NCBI RefSeq assembly: GCF_014195655.1 | Contig: NZ_JACICD010000007.1 | Coordinates: forward strand, 124,001 to 188,000 | From: Ancylobacter tetraedralis | GTDB lineage: Bacteria; Pseudomonadota; Alphaproteobacteria; Rhizobiales; Xanthobacteraceae | Length of the DNA stretch: 64,000 nt | Direction of reading: 5' to 3' | Shown here: piece after piece, positions 7,138 through 16,185 of the stretch | Layout: every line of letters begins with the position of its first letter | Position numbering within the stretch: the stretch's first letter is position 1 | Position numbers and translations under genes: made by a program | Notes under the pieces: generated by a model | The model's database searches: none | What the model was told of the DNA's origin: nothing | What the model saw: only the letters and a program-made list of their open reading frames with translations

Positions 7138-9086
7138 GGCATCTGGATGAGCTGCAGAAGCGTGACCATCTCGCCCTCGCTCGCTTCGGGATCGAGGCGG
7201 ACCCAGCGGTCGGGACTGGCATGGACCTCCTGGTAGAATCTCAGCTTGGACTTCAGTGTGTGCAGTATGTCGCGCTGTTGAACGCGATTGAGCGTCACCC
7301 AGTCCTGCCCGGTCATCAGCAGGACGGGGCTCCGATAGGGCAGGTTGCTGAGATACTCGCCGAGCACCGCGCCAAGCGGCGTGTTGTCGGCGATCTGGCG
7401 ACTGTCATTGCTGGCGCGCGCGGCCAGCTCCTGCACGCGCCGGAAATAGTCGAGCGGATCGGACTGTGAACCGGGAGCCTCGCCGGTTTCCACGATGGGG
7501 CGCAGCGTTTCCGCCAGCGTCGAGAGCTGGTTGCGGGTGAGCATGATGCGCACATCGAGCGCCACGATGCGCGGGTCCTCCAGGGCCTTGTCCGCGGTCC
7601 ACGCCCTGAAGAAGTCGGGCGCCTGGGTGCCGGCGGCGGCCCCGAGATATTCGAGCTGCATGGCCCGCCCGGCGCGGGCCATCAGTTGGGCCCCCTGGGT
7701 CTGGTCCACCGGCTGAACGTCCCGGCCGGCCTGCACCGCCCTCACGTTCTCAACCAGCTGCCGGGCTATGCCGTCGATCTGCGAGGAAAAATCGACCACG
7801 CTGCCATCGCCGACGGCGATATAGGAGGATTGCCCGGCGCGCTGCGTCATCCGCCGATAGCTGTCGGCGGCATATTCGTGGTCCGGCCGACCGTCGGGTG
7901 TCTTCAAGTGGAGCGTGATCAGGCGAATGCCCTTCTGCTCCATCTTTCCGGCGATCTGGTCCACGCCCATCGGGCCGGCGAGATTGCCGCCCAAGACGGG
8001 CGCCCGCGGGCCGGCATCGGTGATCAGGATCACGAAGCGGGCGTTGAAGCCGTCCCAGTCCGCATTCTCGGTGGCCTCATTGACGCCGCCAATGCTGTCC
8101 TCGTCAAATCCCTGAGTGGAGACCCGCGCCGCCGATACGCGCTCGATGGCGCCGAGGAACCGCGTGGCATCGGCCTGCTGGTCGAGCCGCAGGAACGAGT
8201 TGACGTGGTATTCCAGCGCCCGGTTGGCCGATATGTTCTGCCGGAAACCGACCAGCCCGAAGCGCACATTCGCCCCGACCGCCGAATTGGTGAGCGCGCC
8301 CTGAATCTGCCGGATCGCCTGCTTCGTGCGATCGATATAGGGCTGCATGGAGCGCGTGGTGTCGACCACGAACACCACTCCCGCCTTGAAGTCGCTGCGT
8401 TCGGGCGGCTGCTGGTTGGCGGTGATCGACGCCACCTCCAGCAGGTTGCCTTCCTGCCCGAGAGGCAGCCAGGCGGCCTGATGCGAGAGAATGGGAAACA
8501 GATAGAAGTTCCGGTCGATATCGACGACCGTTTCCGGCTCGATCGACACGACATTCGACGTGGCGGCTCGGCCCGCGGCCGCGGCGACGCGAAGCCCCGC
8601 CATCTCGGTGGCGAAGTTCTCCCGCTCGAGAATGGCGGCAAGAGGGCCGCGTTCCCGGAAGAACAGTTGCCGCTGCCGCCCGGCATCAACCCGGTTGTTG
8701 AACGCGACCACGATCGACTGCTTCCAGTCGACCAGCCTGTCCGCGGCGATCCAGCCGCGCCGGTTGCCGGTGACATTCACCCCGACAGCCACGTAACCGT
8801 CCCGGCGTTCATAGACGTAGAAGATGGAGAAGGCCGGCACCTCCCGTGTCACGATTGCCGCCCCCGCACGCGGTTCCGCCAGGATCCGGGCCTGAGGTTT
8901 GGTGATCACGCGCTGGTAGAGCGTGCGCGTGTTCTCGACGAGAAGAGCCGTGTCCGCGCGGGTCGGGCTGCCGGCGATCAGGCCCCCGACAATGGCCAGG
9001 AAGCCGCACAACGCGATACGGGCAAGGGAGTGGGCAAGGGTGTGGGCGTGGGTGTGGCGGGGCGAGAGCGGGCGATAACGCATCAT
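7134..9086 (-). CDS. exported von Willebrand factor A domain protein
   Basis: About 650 residues with a His-rich N-terminus and a hydrophobic export signal (about 20-45, ending near SPTRADT). A bacterial SH3-like segment follows (about 66-121, ending RRGWIAADRLVDW). The VWA domain starts at about residue 235 with GVVFVVDTTRSMQ. Its MIDAS motif reads DTTRS instead of the usual DxSxS, still with hydroxyl residues for metal binding, and LITDAG lies further along. The last third is helical with no family I recognise. The start is uncertain: ATGs at 9086 and 9083 follow an AAGGA, while a GTG at 9098 would overlap the previous gene. VWA proteins usually assemble complexes, here probably in the periplasm. 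Confidence 0.85.
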   Translation of the reverse strand: MMRYRPLSPRHTHAHTLAHSLARIALCGFLAIVGGLIAGSPTRADTALLVENTRTLYQRVITKPQARILAEPRAGAAIVTREVPAFSIFYVYERRDGYVAVGVNVTGNRRGWIAADRLVDWKQSIVVAFNNRVDAGRQRQLFFRERGPLAAILERENFATEMAGLRVAAAAGRAATSNVVSIEPETVVDIDRNFYLFPILSHQAAWLPLGQEGNLLEVASITANQQPPERSDFKAGVVFVVDTTRSMQPYIDRTKQAIRQIQGALTNSAVGANVRFGLVGFRQNISANRALEYHVNSFLRLDQQADATRFLGAIERVSAARVSTQGFDEDSIGGVNEATENADWDGFNARFVILITDAGPRAPVLGGNLAGPMGVDQIAGKMEQKGIRLITLHLKTPDGRPDHEYAADSYRRMTQRAGQSSYIAVGDGSVVDFSSQIDGIARQLVENVRAVQAGRDVQPVDQTQGAQLMARAGRAMQLEYLGAAAGTQAPDFFRAWTADKALEDPRIVALDVRIMLTRNQLSTLAETLRPIVETGEAPGSQSDPLDYFRRVQELAARASNDSRQIADNTPLGAVLGEYLSNLPYRSPVLLMTGQDWVTLNRVQQRDILHTLKSKLRFYQEVHASPDRWVRLDPEASEGEMVTLLQLIQMP

Positions 9087-9087
9087 G

Positions 9088-10272
9088 TCATCCTTCACAG
9101 CCTTGCGCCCACGCCTGCTGCGCGCGCGGGTCCCCCGAGAAACGACGCTCCTTCAGCCATTCGCAGAGCTGGGCACGCTTTGCCGCCGCCTCGTCCACGC
9201 CGGCCTGCTCGGCTTTGCGGTAATAATCCACCGCCATGAGAGGATTGCGCTGCGGCCCGAGGCCCGCGGCATCGGCGGCGACGCTGGTATCGTTGGCCTC
9301 ACCCATCCAGAGGAGCGCCGGCGGATGCCCTCTGAACGCGGCGGCATAAATGGCCTCGAAGCCCTGATTGGCACTCGCCTCGTCCCGCCCCGGTCCCCGG
9401 AGCACCCGTCCCAGTTCCATGAGCTGATCGAGCGGAGTCTGCGGATTGGTGATGGCATTGGCCCAGCGTTCCGGACCGCCATTGACCAGGTCGGTCACGG
9501 GCGGAGGGGCAGCGGGGGCGATGGCCGTTGCCGGCGGCGTGGCCGGCGCATCCGCCGTTGCGGCGGGAGCCCCCGGCGGCTGGGAGCAGTATACGCCCAG
9601 TCGATCGCAGAGGAGACCGGCATGGAAAGCGTAGCCTGCCCCGGCCGCCAGCAGCAGGACCACAGGCAACATGCCAAGCCAGATCCACTCTGGCCGTGGG
9701 GAAGGAGCGGCCAGCGCGGCATCTACGCCGGGAATGCGCCCGGCCGTGGCCGACATACCGACCCCCGGGCCGTTGCCGGCGACGGCTTCGATCGGCGCCC
9801 CGGCCTCCTGCGGCCTGTCCACTCTCGCCGCTCCCGCCGCGGGCATGGCCGGCGCAACGTCCCGCGCAACGTCCCGCGCGACGTCCCGCGCGACCTGCCG
9901 CGCGATGACCGGGCCGCCACCGGCCTCGCGCGTTCGGCGAATGCTCGGCCAGAAGAACACGTCGGATGTCCACCGTCCGCCCGGTGCGGAGGGGTGCGAG
10001 ACCGTGATTTCGACATCCAGATCGGTCGGCACGGCGTTGCAGATGGCGGGCCCCAGCAGCAGGCGGGCGGATTGCCCGTCGCGAGCCGGCTTCACCTCCG
10101 CGACCGGAAGCTCGGCCGGCTGATCCTGCCAGCCGCCCGGCGCCAGGATCGTCTTGCTGCTGCGGTCCTTCCGCATCAGCTCGATCCGGACATCGGAGCC
10201 GGCGGCGAAGGGAACCGTCAGCCACGCGTAGCCCGGTCCGTGTTCGTCCGCTTTTGTTACCGCGTCAGCCAT
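9088..10272 (-). CDS. single-pass membrane protein with Sel1/TPR-like C-terminus, srf cluster
   Basis: A 394-residue protein in three parts. The N-terminal domain (about 1-112) is beta-rich, with LTVPFAAGSDVRIELM and a later TDLDVEITVSHP. A low-complexity linker includes repeated VARD (about 122-140). One membrane helix (about 197-217) is followed by Pro/Ala-rich sequence and a helical C-terminal domain (about 266-394) with Sel1/TPR-like AVDYYRKAEQAGVDEA. The N-terminal domain carries no export signal, so it is probably cytoplasmic and the Sel1-like part periplasmic. The gene lies 15 bp after srfC. This SrfA-like layout (soluble domain, helix, extracytoplasmic end) suggests a bridge between the NTPases and the envelope parts. 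Confidence 0.7.
   Translation of the reverse strand: MADAVTKADEHGPGYAWLTVPFAAGSDVRIELMRKDRSSKTILAPGGWQDQPAELPVAEVKPARDGQSARLLLGPAICNAVPTDLDVEITVSHPSAPGGRWTSDVFFWPSIRRTREAGGGPVIARQVARDVARDVARDVAPAMPAAGAARVDRPQEAGAPIEAVAGNGPGVGMSATAGRIPGVDAALAAPSPRPEWIWLGMLPVVLLLAAGAGYAFHAGLLCDRLGVYCSQPPGAPAATADAPATPPATAIAPAAPPPVTDLVNGGPERWANAITNPQTPLDQLMELGRVLRGPGRDEASANQGFEAIYAAAFRGHPPALLWMGEANDTSVAADAAGLGPQRNPLMAVDYYRKAEQAGVDEAAAKRAQLCEWLKERRFSGDPRAQQAWAQGCEG
9851..9910 (-). repeat. five tandem 12-bp units inside a coding region
   Basis: Five consecutive 12-bp units of the form CGCGCRACGTCC (plus strand) run from 9851 to 9910. The middle ones are nearly identical and the outer ones have drifted. The unit is a multiple of three, so the frame is kept and the protein reads VARQ then VARD three times. 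This is a likely site for length variation between strains. Confidence 0.85.
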
Positions 10273-10287
10273 GGCTCGTCTGCGTCC

Positions 10288-12999
10288 CTAGATCGGCCCC
10301 GAGAGCCTGGCGATGATGGATCCAAGCCGCCCGTTCTCGACCGGATCGACCGACAGGCCGCCTTCCGACGCCGCGTTGTCCTGCACGGTCTTGTAGAGGG
10401 CGTAGAGCCAGTCATCCGTGGCGGTGGTCCGGAATGGCGCGGGCGTCGCGGCAATGCCGGCAGCGTCATAGGCGGTGGGCCGCTCGGCGAAGATCGCGCG
10501 CAGGGCGGAGGAGGAACTGTCGAGGGGGACCAGCCGGCGCTCCTCCTCGGGCCGTTTCCTCAGACCGAGATCGGCTACGAAGGCGTTGATGATCGCCGCC
10601 GAGATGACCGTCGCCTTCTCCAGCTGCAGATCACGACGGTCGGCTGCGAAGGCCTCCATCTCGATCTTCGCGGCGATCTGCTCCGACAGGCCCAGCCGCC
10701 GTGCCGCCGCCGCCAGCTCGGTCGCGATTTCCCGCAGGTTGTCCGGCCCCACTGACATTTCCTCGGTGAAGGCCGGCGTACCGGCGATATCGGACATGGA
10801 GAGAATCCATGCTTCGAGAGCGGCATGGGCCTGGCGCTCGGCCACCGAGCCCAGGGTGCCGCCTTTCGGACGTTCGCCGGGAGAGGCCGTCACGGCCGGG
10901 GCGGGTGCGGCGGCCTGGCCGGGCCGCACTCGCCCGGCCGGCACGATCGCCGGTGCGGGGAGCGAAGCGGGGGAGGCGATCTTCGCCGGCGAGAGATCCA
11001 CCCGGTAGACGCTGTCGGAGAGCGCGCCGGGATCGATCATCAATCCCCGGATCAGCGAACCCATCCGCCCGGCATTGTCGCACCGGTAGAGGTCGTCAAG
11101 CACCCGGTCGGCGACCGCCAGCCGCTCGGCGATCCGCTCTCCGACATCGGTGGAGACGTGATAGCGCTGCAGCATGTCGCTCACGCGCGCCCGGAGCGCC
11201 AGAAGGCGGTCGCGGACCTGTGCCGACTTCATCTGCGGGTTGCACACGCCGGCCAGTTCGCTGGCGATGTAGCTGGCCCCGCCGTCATTGAGCCGGATCA
11301 TTTCCTCGAAGGCGCGCGCCGGATCGGCAAAGTGGTCCTGTGCCGCCTGAACCGAGACGAACGCCGCCTTGAGCCGCGCCACCCAGTCTTTCCGGCCGGG
11401 CAGGATATCCATTTCGCGCGAACCATCGAGTTCGAAGATCGCCCGGTTCGAGAGCGAGGGGTTGCGCATCAGGAAGGCGTTCTGGAACGGACGGCCTGCC
11501 GCCCAGTTCCTCACCCAGGTCTCGGATGTCGAGCCGTAGGGATTGACCAGGCTCGCATCAAGCCGCCCGGTGAAGCGCGCGGCGAGCCCCAGCGCCTCGT
11601 CCGATGGCTTTTCCTCGAAATGAAGGTCGAACTTCGTGAGCACGAAGTAGAGCAGGACCGGCTTGCCCTGGCGTTCGAGCGGTGTCGCTCCATGCGTGGC
11701 CGCGATCCATCGGGCCACGACATCGGGCAGCTGGGCGACCTCCTGCGGACCATCCTTGATGCACAGAAGCATCGCGGTGATTTCCTGGTCCGCGACATAG
11801 CGCTGGAACAGGTATTCCACCTTGCCGCGGCGGATGAGCTGGAAAACCGTTTCTGCGGGGTGGTCCCGCAGCGCCCTCGCGAGGCCGGTGGCGCCCGCCT
11901 CGCCCGGATCGTCCACGTTCTCCCGGTTCAGGCCGCGGCTGCGATAGCCCGGAAAGTCCAGGATGTCGGTATGTTCGAAAAAGTCCCAGGGCTTGTCCTT
12001 GACGCAGATGCGCAGTTCGGCCGTCAGCGCGGTGACGATCGTGCGCGCGAGCGGCACCTCGCTGCCGCCGGACGTGCGCAGGGTGATGGTCTCGCGGGTC
12101 GGAAGCGCCAGCTTTTTCAGCGATTCAATGTCGATGATGGACTCGACGCCCGGCTTCGCCACATCCACGGCCGCGAAGGGTGCGAAGGCTTGCGAGGCGA
12201 AGCCGAGCTGGCGAAGCGCGTCCACCAGCTTCACATACATATCCGTCAGTACCTGGTGCCGCCCCCACAGGATGGAGAAAAGCGTTCCCAGCCGCTCGAT
12301 CTGCAGATTGGGCGCCGCGCTGGCGGCCACCGACCAGAAGTCCGAGGTCTTCAATCGCCGCGTCAGTTCCGATTCCGGAAGGTAGCGCGCGAAATATTCC
12401 TCCATCTCCCAGACATCTTCGGGATCGAGGCCATTGGCGATGCGGGGCGCGCCGTCTCCGCCCCGGAACGGCGCGATATGGGCGACGATTTCCTCGCGTT
12501 CCGGCCACGTCTCGTAGCGGGCGGGATTGCCGTCGAAGAAATAGGCATTGCCGATTATCTTGATGATATCGGCATGGCTGAGGAGCTGGAGATCGACCGG
12601 ATAGCCCGCGGGTGTCGGGCGGCGGTGGATCGTGAAGCGCGTCACCAGCCCCGTGGTCTCGCGGCCGGTGTCGGGATTGATCCGCTTGATATAGCTGACC
12701 GGCTCCGGCTCGCCATCGAACAGGGCGTAGAGCGTGTCCTCCTTGCGGGCCAACACCGAAACCAGATGCGATTTGCCCGCCTGGCTTGGTCCGAAGACCG
12801 CGACCGCCATCGGCCGTCCGGCGGCTTCGGCGAGGCGTCGTGCCGATACCAGGCCGCGCGCCAGATCCCGGCCGAGCACACCGCGCCGGTCGCCGACGCG
12901 GTCGGCATTTTTCGGCGTGTCGAGCCAGGCAAGCGCGGCGCGGATCTGCCCCACGGTGTCGTTGGCGGCCTGTGCCACGGCTTCGCGGATGTCAGTCAT
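10288..12999 (-). CDS. srfC: SrfC-like putative virulence factor, P-loop GTPase-like
   Basis: A 903-residue protein matching the SrfC family (putative bacterial virulence factor). The P-loop GPSQAGKSH is at residues 70-78. TTGLVTRF (115-122) could serve as switch I, DFPGYRSRG (348-356) as the G3 element, and TKFD (455-458) as the G4 element. This order resembles a large GTPase with a helical insertion, as in dynamin-like or septin-like proteins, but nucleotide specificity is inferred. The C-terminal third (about 560-903) is mainly helical with a Pro/Ala linker near 690-720. There is no signal peptide. It starts 48 bp after srfB and is followed 15 bp later by the Sel1-like gene. It is the likely cytoplasmic motor or switch of the cluster. 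Confidence 0.88.
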   Translation of the reverse strand: MTDIREAVAQAANDTVGQIRAALAWLDTPKNADRVGDRRGVLGRDLARGLVSARRLAEAAGRPMAVAVFGPSQAGKSHLVSVLARKEDTLYALFDGEPEPVSYIKRINPDTGRETTGLVTRFTIHRRPTPAGYPVDLQLLSHADIIKIIGNAYFFDGNPARYETWPEREEIVAHIAPFRGGDGAPRIANGLDPEDVWEMEEYFARYLPESELTRRLKTSDFWSVAASAAPNLQIERLGTLFSILWGRHQVLTDMYVKLVDALRQLGFASQAFAPFAAVDVAKPGVESIIDIESLKKLALPTRETITLRTSGGSEVPLARTIVTALTAELRICVKDKPWDFFEHTDILDFPGYRSRGLNRENVDDPGEAGATGLARALRDHPAETVFQLIRRGKVEYLFQRYVADQEITAMLLCIKDGPQEVAQLPDVVARWIAATHGATPLERQGKPVLLYFVLTKFDLHFEEKPSDEALGLAARFTGRLDASLVNPYGSTSETWVRNWAAGRPFQNAFLMRNPSLSNRAIFELDGSREMDILPGRKDWVARLKAAFVSVQAAQDHFADPARAFEEMIRLNDGGASYIASELAGVCNPQMKSAQVRDRLLALRARVSDMLQRYHVSTDVGERIAERLAVADRVLDDLYRCDNAGRMGSLIRGLMIDPGALSDSVYRVDLSPAKIASPASLPAPAIVPAGRVRPGQAAAPAPAVTASPGERPKGGTLGSVAERQAHAALEAWILSMSDIAGTPAFTEEMSVGPDNLREIATELAAAARRLGLSEQIAAKIEMEAFAADRRDLQLEKATVISAAIINAFVADLGLRKRPEEERRLVPLDSSSSALRAIFAERPTAYDAAGIAATPAPFRTTATDDWLYALYKTVQDNAASEGGLSVDPVENGRLGSIIARLSGPI

Positions 13000-13047
13000 T
13001 CCGGTTCGCTTCCTTGCCGAGGATGTGCATGCCTGCTGACGGGTTCA

Positions 13048-16000
13048 TCAAACGGTGACCACGCCGGAATCGAGCCAGTAGCTGCCGGCTGAATCCATGG
13101 TCCGCAGCGTCAGGAACATGGCGCTGGCGACATTGGCCTGCTGGTTGTCGGAAGCCTCCTCGATGCGCAGTTCCTCCTTGGCGCTCTCGCGCTCCAGAAG
13201 CTGGTCCGGATTGTCCTCATCGACGAATTCGGCCCGCGCGAGCGTGACAAGGACGGGCTTCGAGAGTTCCTTGCCTCGCTTGTCCTCGTGCAGCCGATAG
13301 AGAGGGGAGGCGATCCAGCGCTCGAAGGGAAGCTGTCGAAAGCCCAGCGCCATTTCCGAATAATATCTCAGTGTCGGATTTGTCCGGGTCCGACTGCGAA
13401 CGGCTTCATCCGTCGCAGTAAACAGGACGCTTTCGTCCTTGAGCTTGTTGTTTCCCTCGAGATAACCAATGTACTTGGCCGTCGTCCTCATCTGCAGATT
13501 TTTGGTATAGACCATGAAGTTGGGTAGCTGCCGCTCGGAGAGAGCGCAGAGCATGCCCCCGACAACGGTGGCGGTCTTGGGGTCGCCGATCCGCATGCCG
13601 TCGCCGGCCTTGAAGGGATACCAGGTGCCGGGCCGATACTCGTGCATCGCCAGAATGCGATCCGGCGTCACCGGCAGACGATCGACCACCATCTCCATCA
13701 CGGCCGGAAGCTTGCTGGGGCGCCCGGACATCAGCACCATATCGCAGTCGAAATGGTGGATGGCCTCGGCAAGGTTGTCGAGCACGTTGCGCAGCGTTTC
13801 CTGGACCGCCAGACGGAGGGCGTTGAAGTCCAGCGCGATCGGAATCTCCTCCAGCGCGAGGTCCTGCAATCCGTGCTGGGCGAAGGCTTGCGTCAGATAG
13901 GCGCGTGTCTCGGCCGGCACGGCCTGCACCTCCGGCACCAGTTCGCCCAGCGTCTTGACCGCGACCGTCCGGTATTCATGCCGTGGCGCGGCCTCGTACG
14001 CCGCCATCAGTTTCAGCGCGACCGGCAGGAACACCTGCAGCACGAACTGGCGCCGCAGGCTGGTCTCCTGCACGGTGATGTTGGCCCAGTTACCCCCGAA
14101 CAGGTGCCGCAGGATCTCCCGCGCCTGGCGCACTCCCCGGCTGGCCAGATAGGCCGTGAAGGCGGGAATGACCGCGCGCTCGATCACCGCCAGCGTGACG
14201 TCGTCGCCCGCAATGCGAAAGCTCTCGCGGAACGTCTGGACCGGATCGATCGCCATGTTGTCATGGTGAAAATAGGTCGTGATCATGAGGTCGGTCGTGC
14301 CGCCTCCCACGTCGATGCTGGCGACACGGAGCGAGTTTGCCGGTCGGGCATCGGGCCGAGGCGGCCCGTCCGCCGTGAAGGGAAGGCGCGGCTTTCCCTT
14401 CAGGCTGAAATAACCGTCGATGTTGCCACCGAATTTCTTGACCACCTCGCCGTAAAGCCAGACGAGCTGCACGCAGGACGCCTCATCCCAGGAGACCTGA
14501 ACGACCGGCGGAGTGGTGCCGCGCGGCTGGTTCGCGGTCCAGCCCATCACGTCCCACAGCAGATTGACCGCGCTCTGGGCCCGCGCGCGCATGATGCGCT
14601 GTTCGCGGGTCGGCACCGCCGTGGGCAGCGTGATGATGATCCGGTTGAGGCGGCGGGGCACCTCGCTCTGGCTCCGCTTGGCCCGCATCTCCGGGTTGTT
14701 GATCATCACGAAAGCCTGCCAGATGACCTCCGCGAGCATGAACGTGTAGACCGACGACCGCGAGCAGGTGAGCTGGGCACTCCATTTGGTGAGGCCACCG
14801 ACCGACTGCGTGGGGTGCAGGGTCTGGAAAAGCTTGCTCTCCTTGCGCACCTGGGTCAGCACATCGCCATTGCTGTTCAGGTATTGGCGGATCTTCAGCC
14901 CGATCGGCGGCATGGTGCCGTCCACATAGTCCGAAGCGGGGAAGCGCCAGGCCTGATTGGACGCGGCCACGTCCCACAGGTAGCGCTTGGGGCTCGACAT
15001 GCCGCAGAGCGACTCGGTGCCACCTCCCTGATTGCGCAACCGGGTCGCCTCCGGCCCCACACGCACGAGACTCGGCCAGAAAAACGCGCGCTGCCGTCCG
15101 GAATCGCGGGAGAGGTCGTCAGGTCCGAACCAGGCCTGGGCAAATTCCACATGGCTCTCGAAAGGTTCGGAATAGACCTTCTCGGGCTCGCTCAGGTCCC
15201 GCAATTCCAGTGTCTTGCAGCCATCGATCCCCAGTCGATCCTGGTTGTGGAGATCCTCGATGAGAATGCCGCAGGTGCGGCTGTTGCCCACATCGAGGAT
15301 GAGGTCGACATTCACCGGCTGAAAGCGCGGCCGCGCCGACAGCGTATCGGCAAAGCGCACCTTCGCCGGCACCACTACCCGCGCCAGCAGATCGAGAAGG
15401 CCGATCCAGCGGGCGGCATGTTCGAGGTGGTGGGGGAAGTCGCCTGGCTTGAGGCGGCGGGGAGCAACCGAGAACTCCTTCAGCTCGATGAACAGCTTTT
15501 CCAGCCAGTTCACCACCCACCGCTGGTAGTCGGTTTCGTCGCCGGTGCCGGGGTCGAGCTGAAGGTCGGACAGAAAGCGGTCGAGCTTGGCCATTTCCGA
15601 GACGAAGCCGAACGTCCTCGGATTCTCGACATCGCTTACCCGGGGCTCTGTATAGGGGACATAGGGCCGGGTGGAGGCTTCCTCCTCGGCGAGGGGAATA
15701 TCCTCGTCGACCGACGTGTCGAAGGCGAAGACGGCGATGTGGGACGGCGCCCCCGGCTCGGCTCGGCTCGCGGCCTCGACGACACGGACGCGAACCCAGT
15801 TGGTCGGGCCGTCGTCGTATTTCTCCCGGCGGGTTCCGGCCATCGCCTTGTGGATGCGCAGATAGGGCACCGGCACCCACTTGTTGAGGAAGGGTTCGAG
15901 GGCGCGCTCATTGGAGATCGAGTAGGAATTGTCCCTTTCGCCCGGCTGGTGTTCCGCCGCTTCCTTCGGGTTGTCGTCGTTCCAGCCCTGCAGCAGGCGC

Positions 16001-16176
16001 CAGCTGTCGAGAGGCTCGCCCTCATCGGTCGTCTTGCCGCTCTCGTGGGGCCGCTCGATGAACTTTCGGTCGAACCGGTCGAGGTCGTTCACGTCGAACG
16101 GGTACGTGACGAACTGGACGCCTGTATTCGGGACCAGGACCAGATCGTCTCGCGTGATTGCCAGCTTCAGCGCCAT
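13048..16176 (-). CDS. srfB: SrfB-like protein, actin/Hsp70-fold ATPase
   Basis: A 1042-residue protein of the SrfB family. The ATP-binding elements of the actin/Hsp70 fold can be read in order: phosphate-1 LDVGNSRT (294-301), phosphate-2 IDVGGGTTD (621-629), an adenosine-type MSGRPSKLPA (816-825) and a connect-2-like TATVVGGML (868-876). About 280 residues precede the first motif and form an extra N-terminal domain; about 150 residues follow the last. There is no signal peptide or membrane helix, so it is probably cytoplasmic. AGGA 7 nt upstream of the ATG supports the start. It lies 9 bp after srfA and 48 bp before srfC, the order known from enterobacterial srfABC. Confidence 0.92.
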   Translation of the reverse strand: MALKLAITRDDLVLVPNTGVQFVTYPFDVNDLDRFDRKFIERPHESGKTTDEGEPLDSWRLLQGWNDDNPKEAAEHQPGERDNSYSISNERALEPFLNKWVPVPYLRIHKAMAGTRREKYDDGPTNWVRVRVVEAASRAEPGAPSHIAVFAFDTSVDEDIPLAEEEASTRPYVPYTEPRVSDVENPRTFGFVSEMAKLDRFLSDLQLDPGTGDETDYQRWVVNWLEKLFIELKEFSVAPRRLKPGDFPHHLEHAARWIGLLDLLARVVVPAKVRFADTLSARPRFQPVNVDLILDVGNSRTCGILIEDLHNQDRLGIDGCKTLELRDLSEPEKVYSEPFESHVEFAQAWFGPDDLSRDSGRQRAFFWPSLVRVGPEATRLRNQGGGTESLCGMSSPKRYLWDVAASNQAWRFPASDYVDGTMPPIGLKIRQYLNSNGDVLTQVRKESKLFQTLHPTQSVGGLTKWSAQLTCSRSSVYTFMLAEVIWQAFVMINNPEMRAKRSQSEVPRRLNRIIITLPTAVPTREQRIMRARAQSAVNLLWDVMGWTANQPRGTTPPVVQVSWDEASCVQLVWLYGEVVKKFGGNIDGYFSLKGKPRLPFTADGPPRPDARPANSLRVASIDVGGGTTDLMITTYFHHDNMAIDPVQTFRESFRIAGDDVTLAVIERAVIPAFTAYLASRGVRQAREILRHLFGGNWANITVQETSLRRQFVLQVFLPVALKLMAAYEAAPRHEYRTVAVKTLGELVPEVQAVPAETRAYLTQAFAQHGLQDLALEEIPIALDFNALRLAVQETLRNVLDNLAEAIHHFDCDMVLMSGRPSKLPAVMEMVVDRLPVTPDRILAMHEYRPGTWYPFKAGDGMRIGDPKTATVVGGMLCALSERQLPNFMVYTKNLQMRTTAKYIGYLEGNNKLKDESVLFTATDEAVRSRTRTNPTLRYYSEMALGFRQLPFERWIASPLYRLHEDKRGKELSKPVLVTLARAEFVDEDNPDQLLERESAKEELRIEEASDNQQANVASAMFLTLRTMDSAGSYWLDSGVVTV

Positions 16177-16185
16177 CTGTTTTTC

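Noticed and set aside
9851-9910. Possible CRISPR-like repeats
   Set aside because: Units of 12 bp without spacers inside a coding region; a simple tandem repeat.
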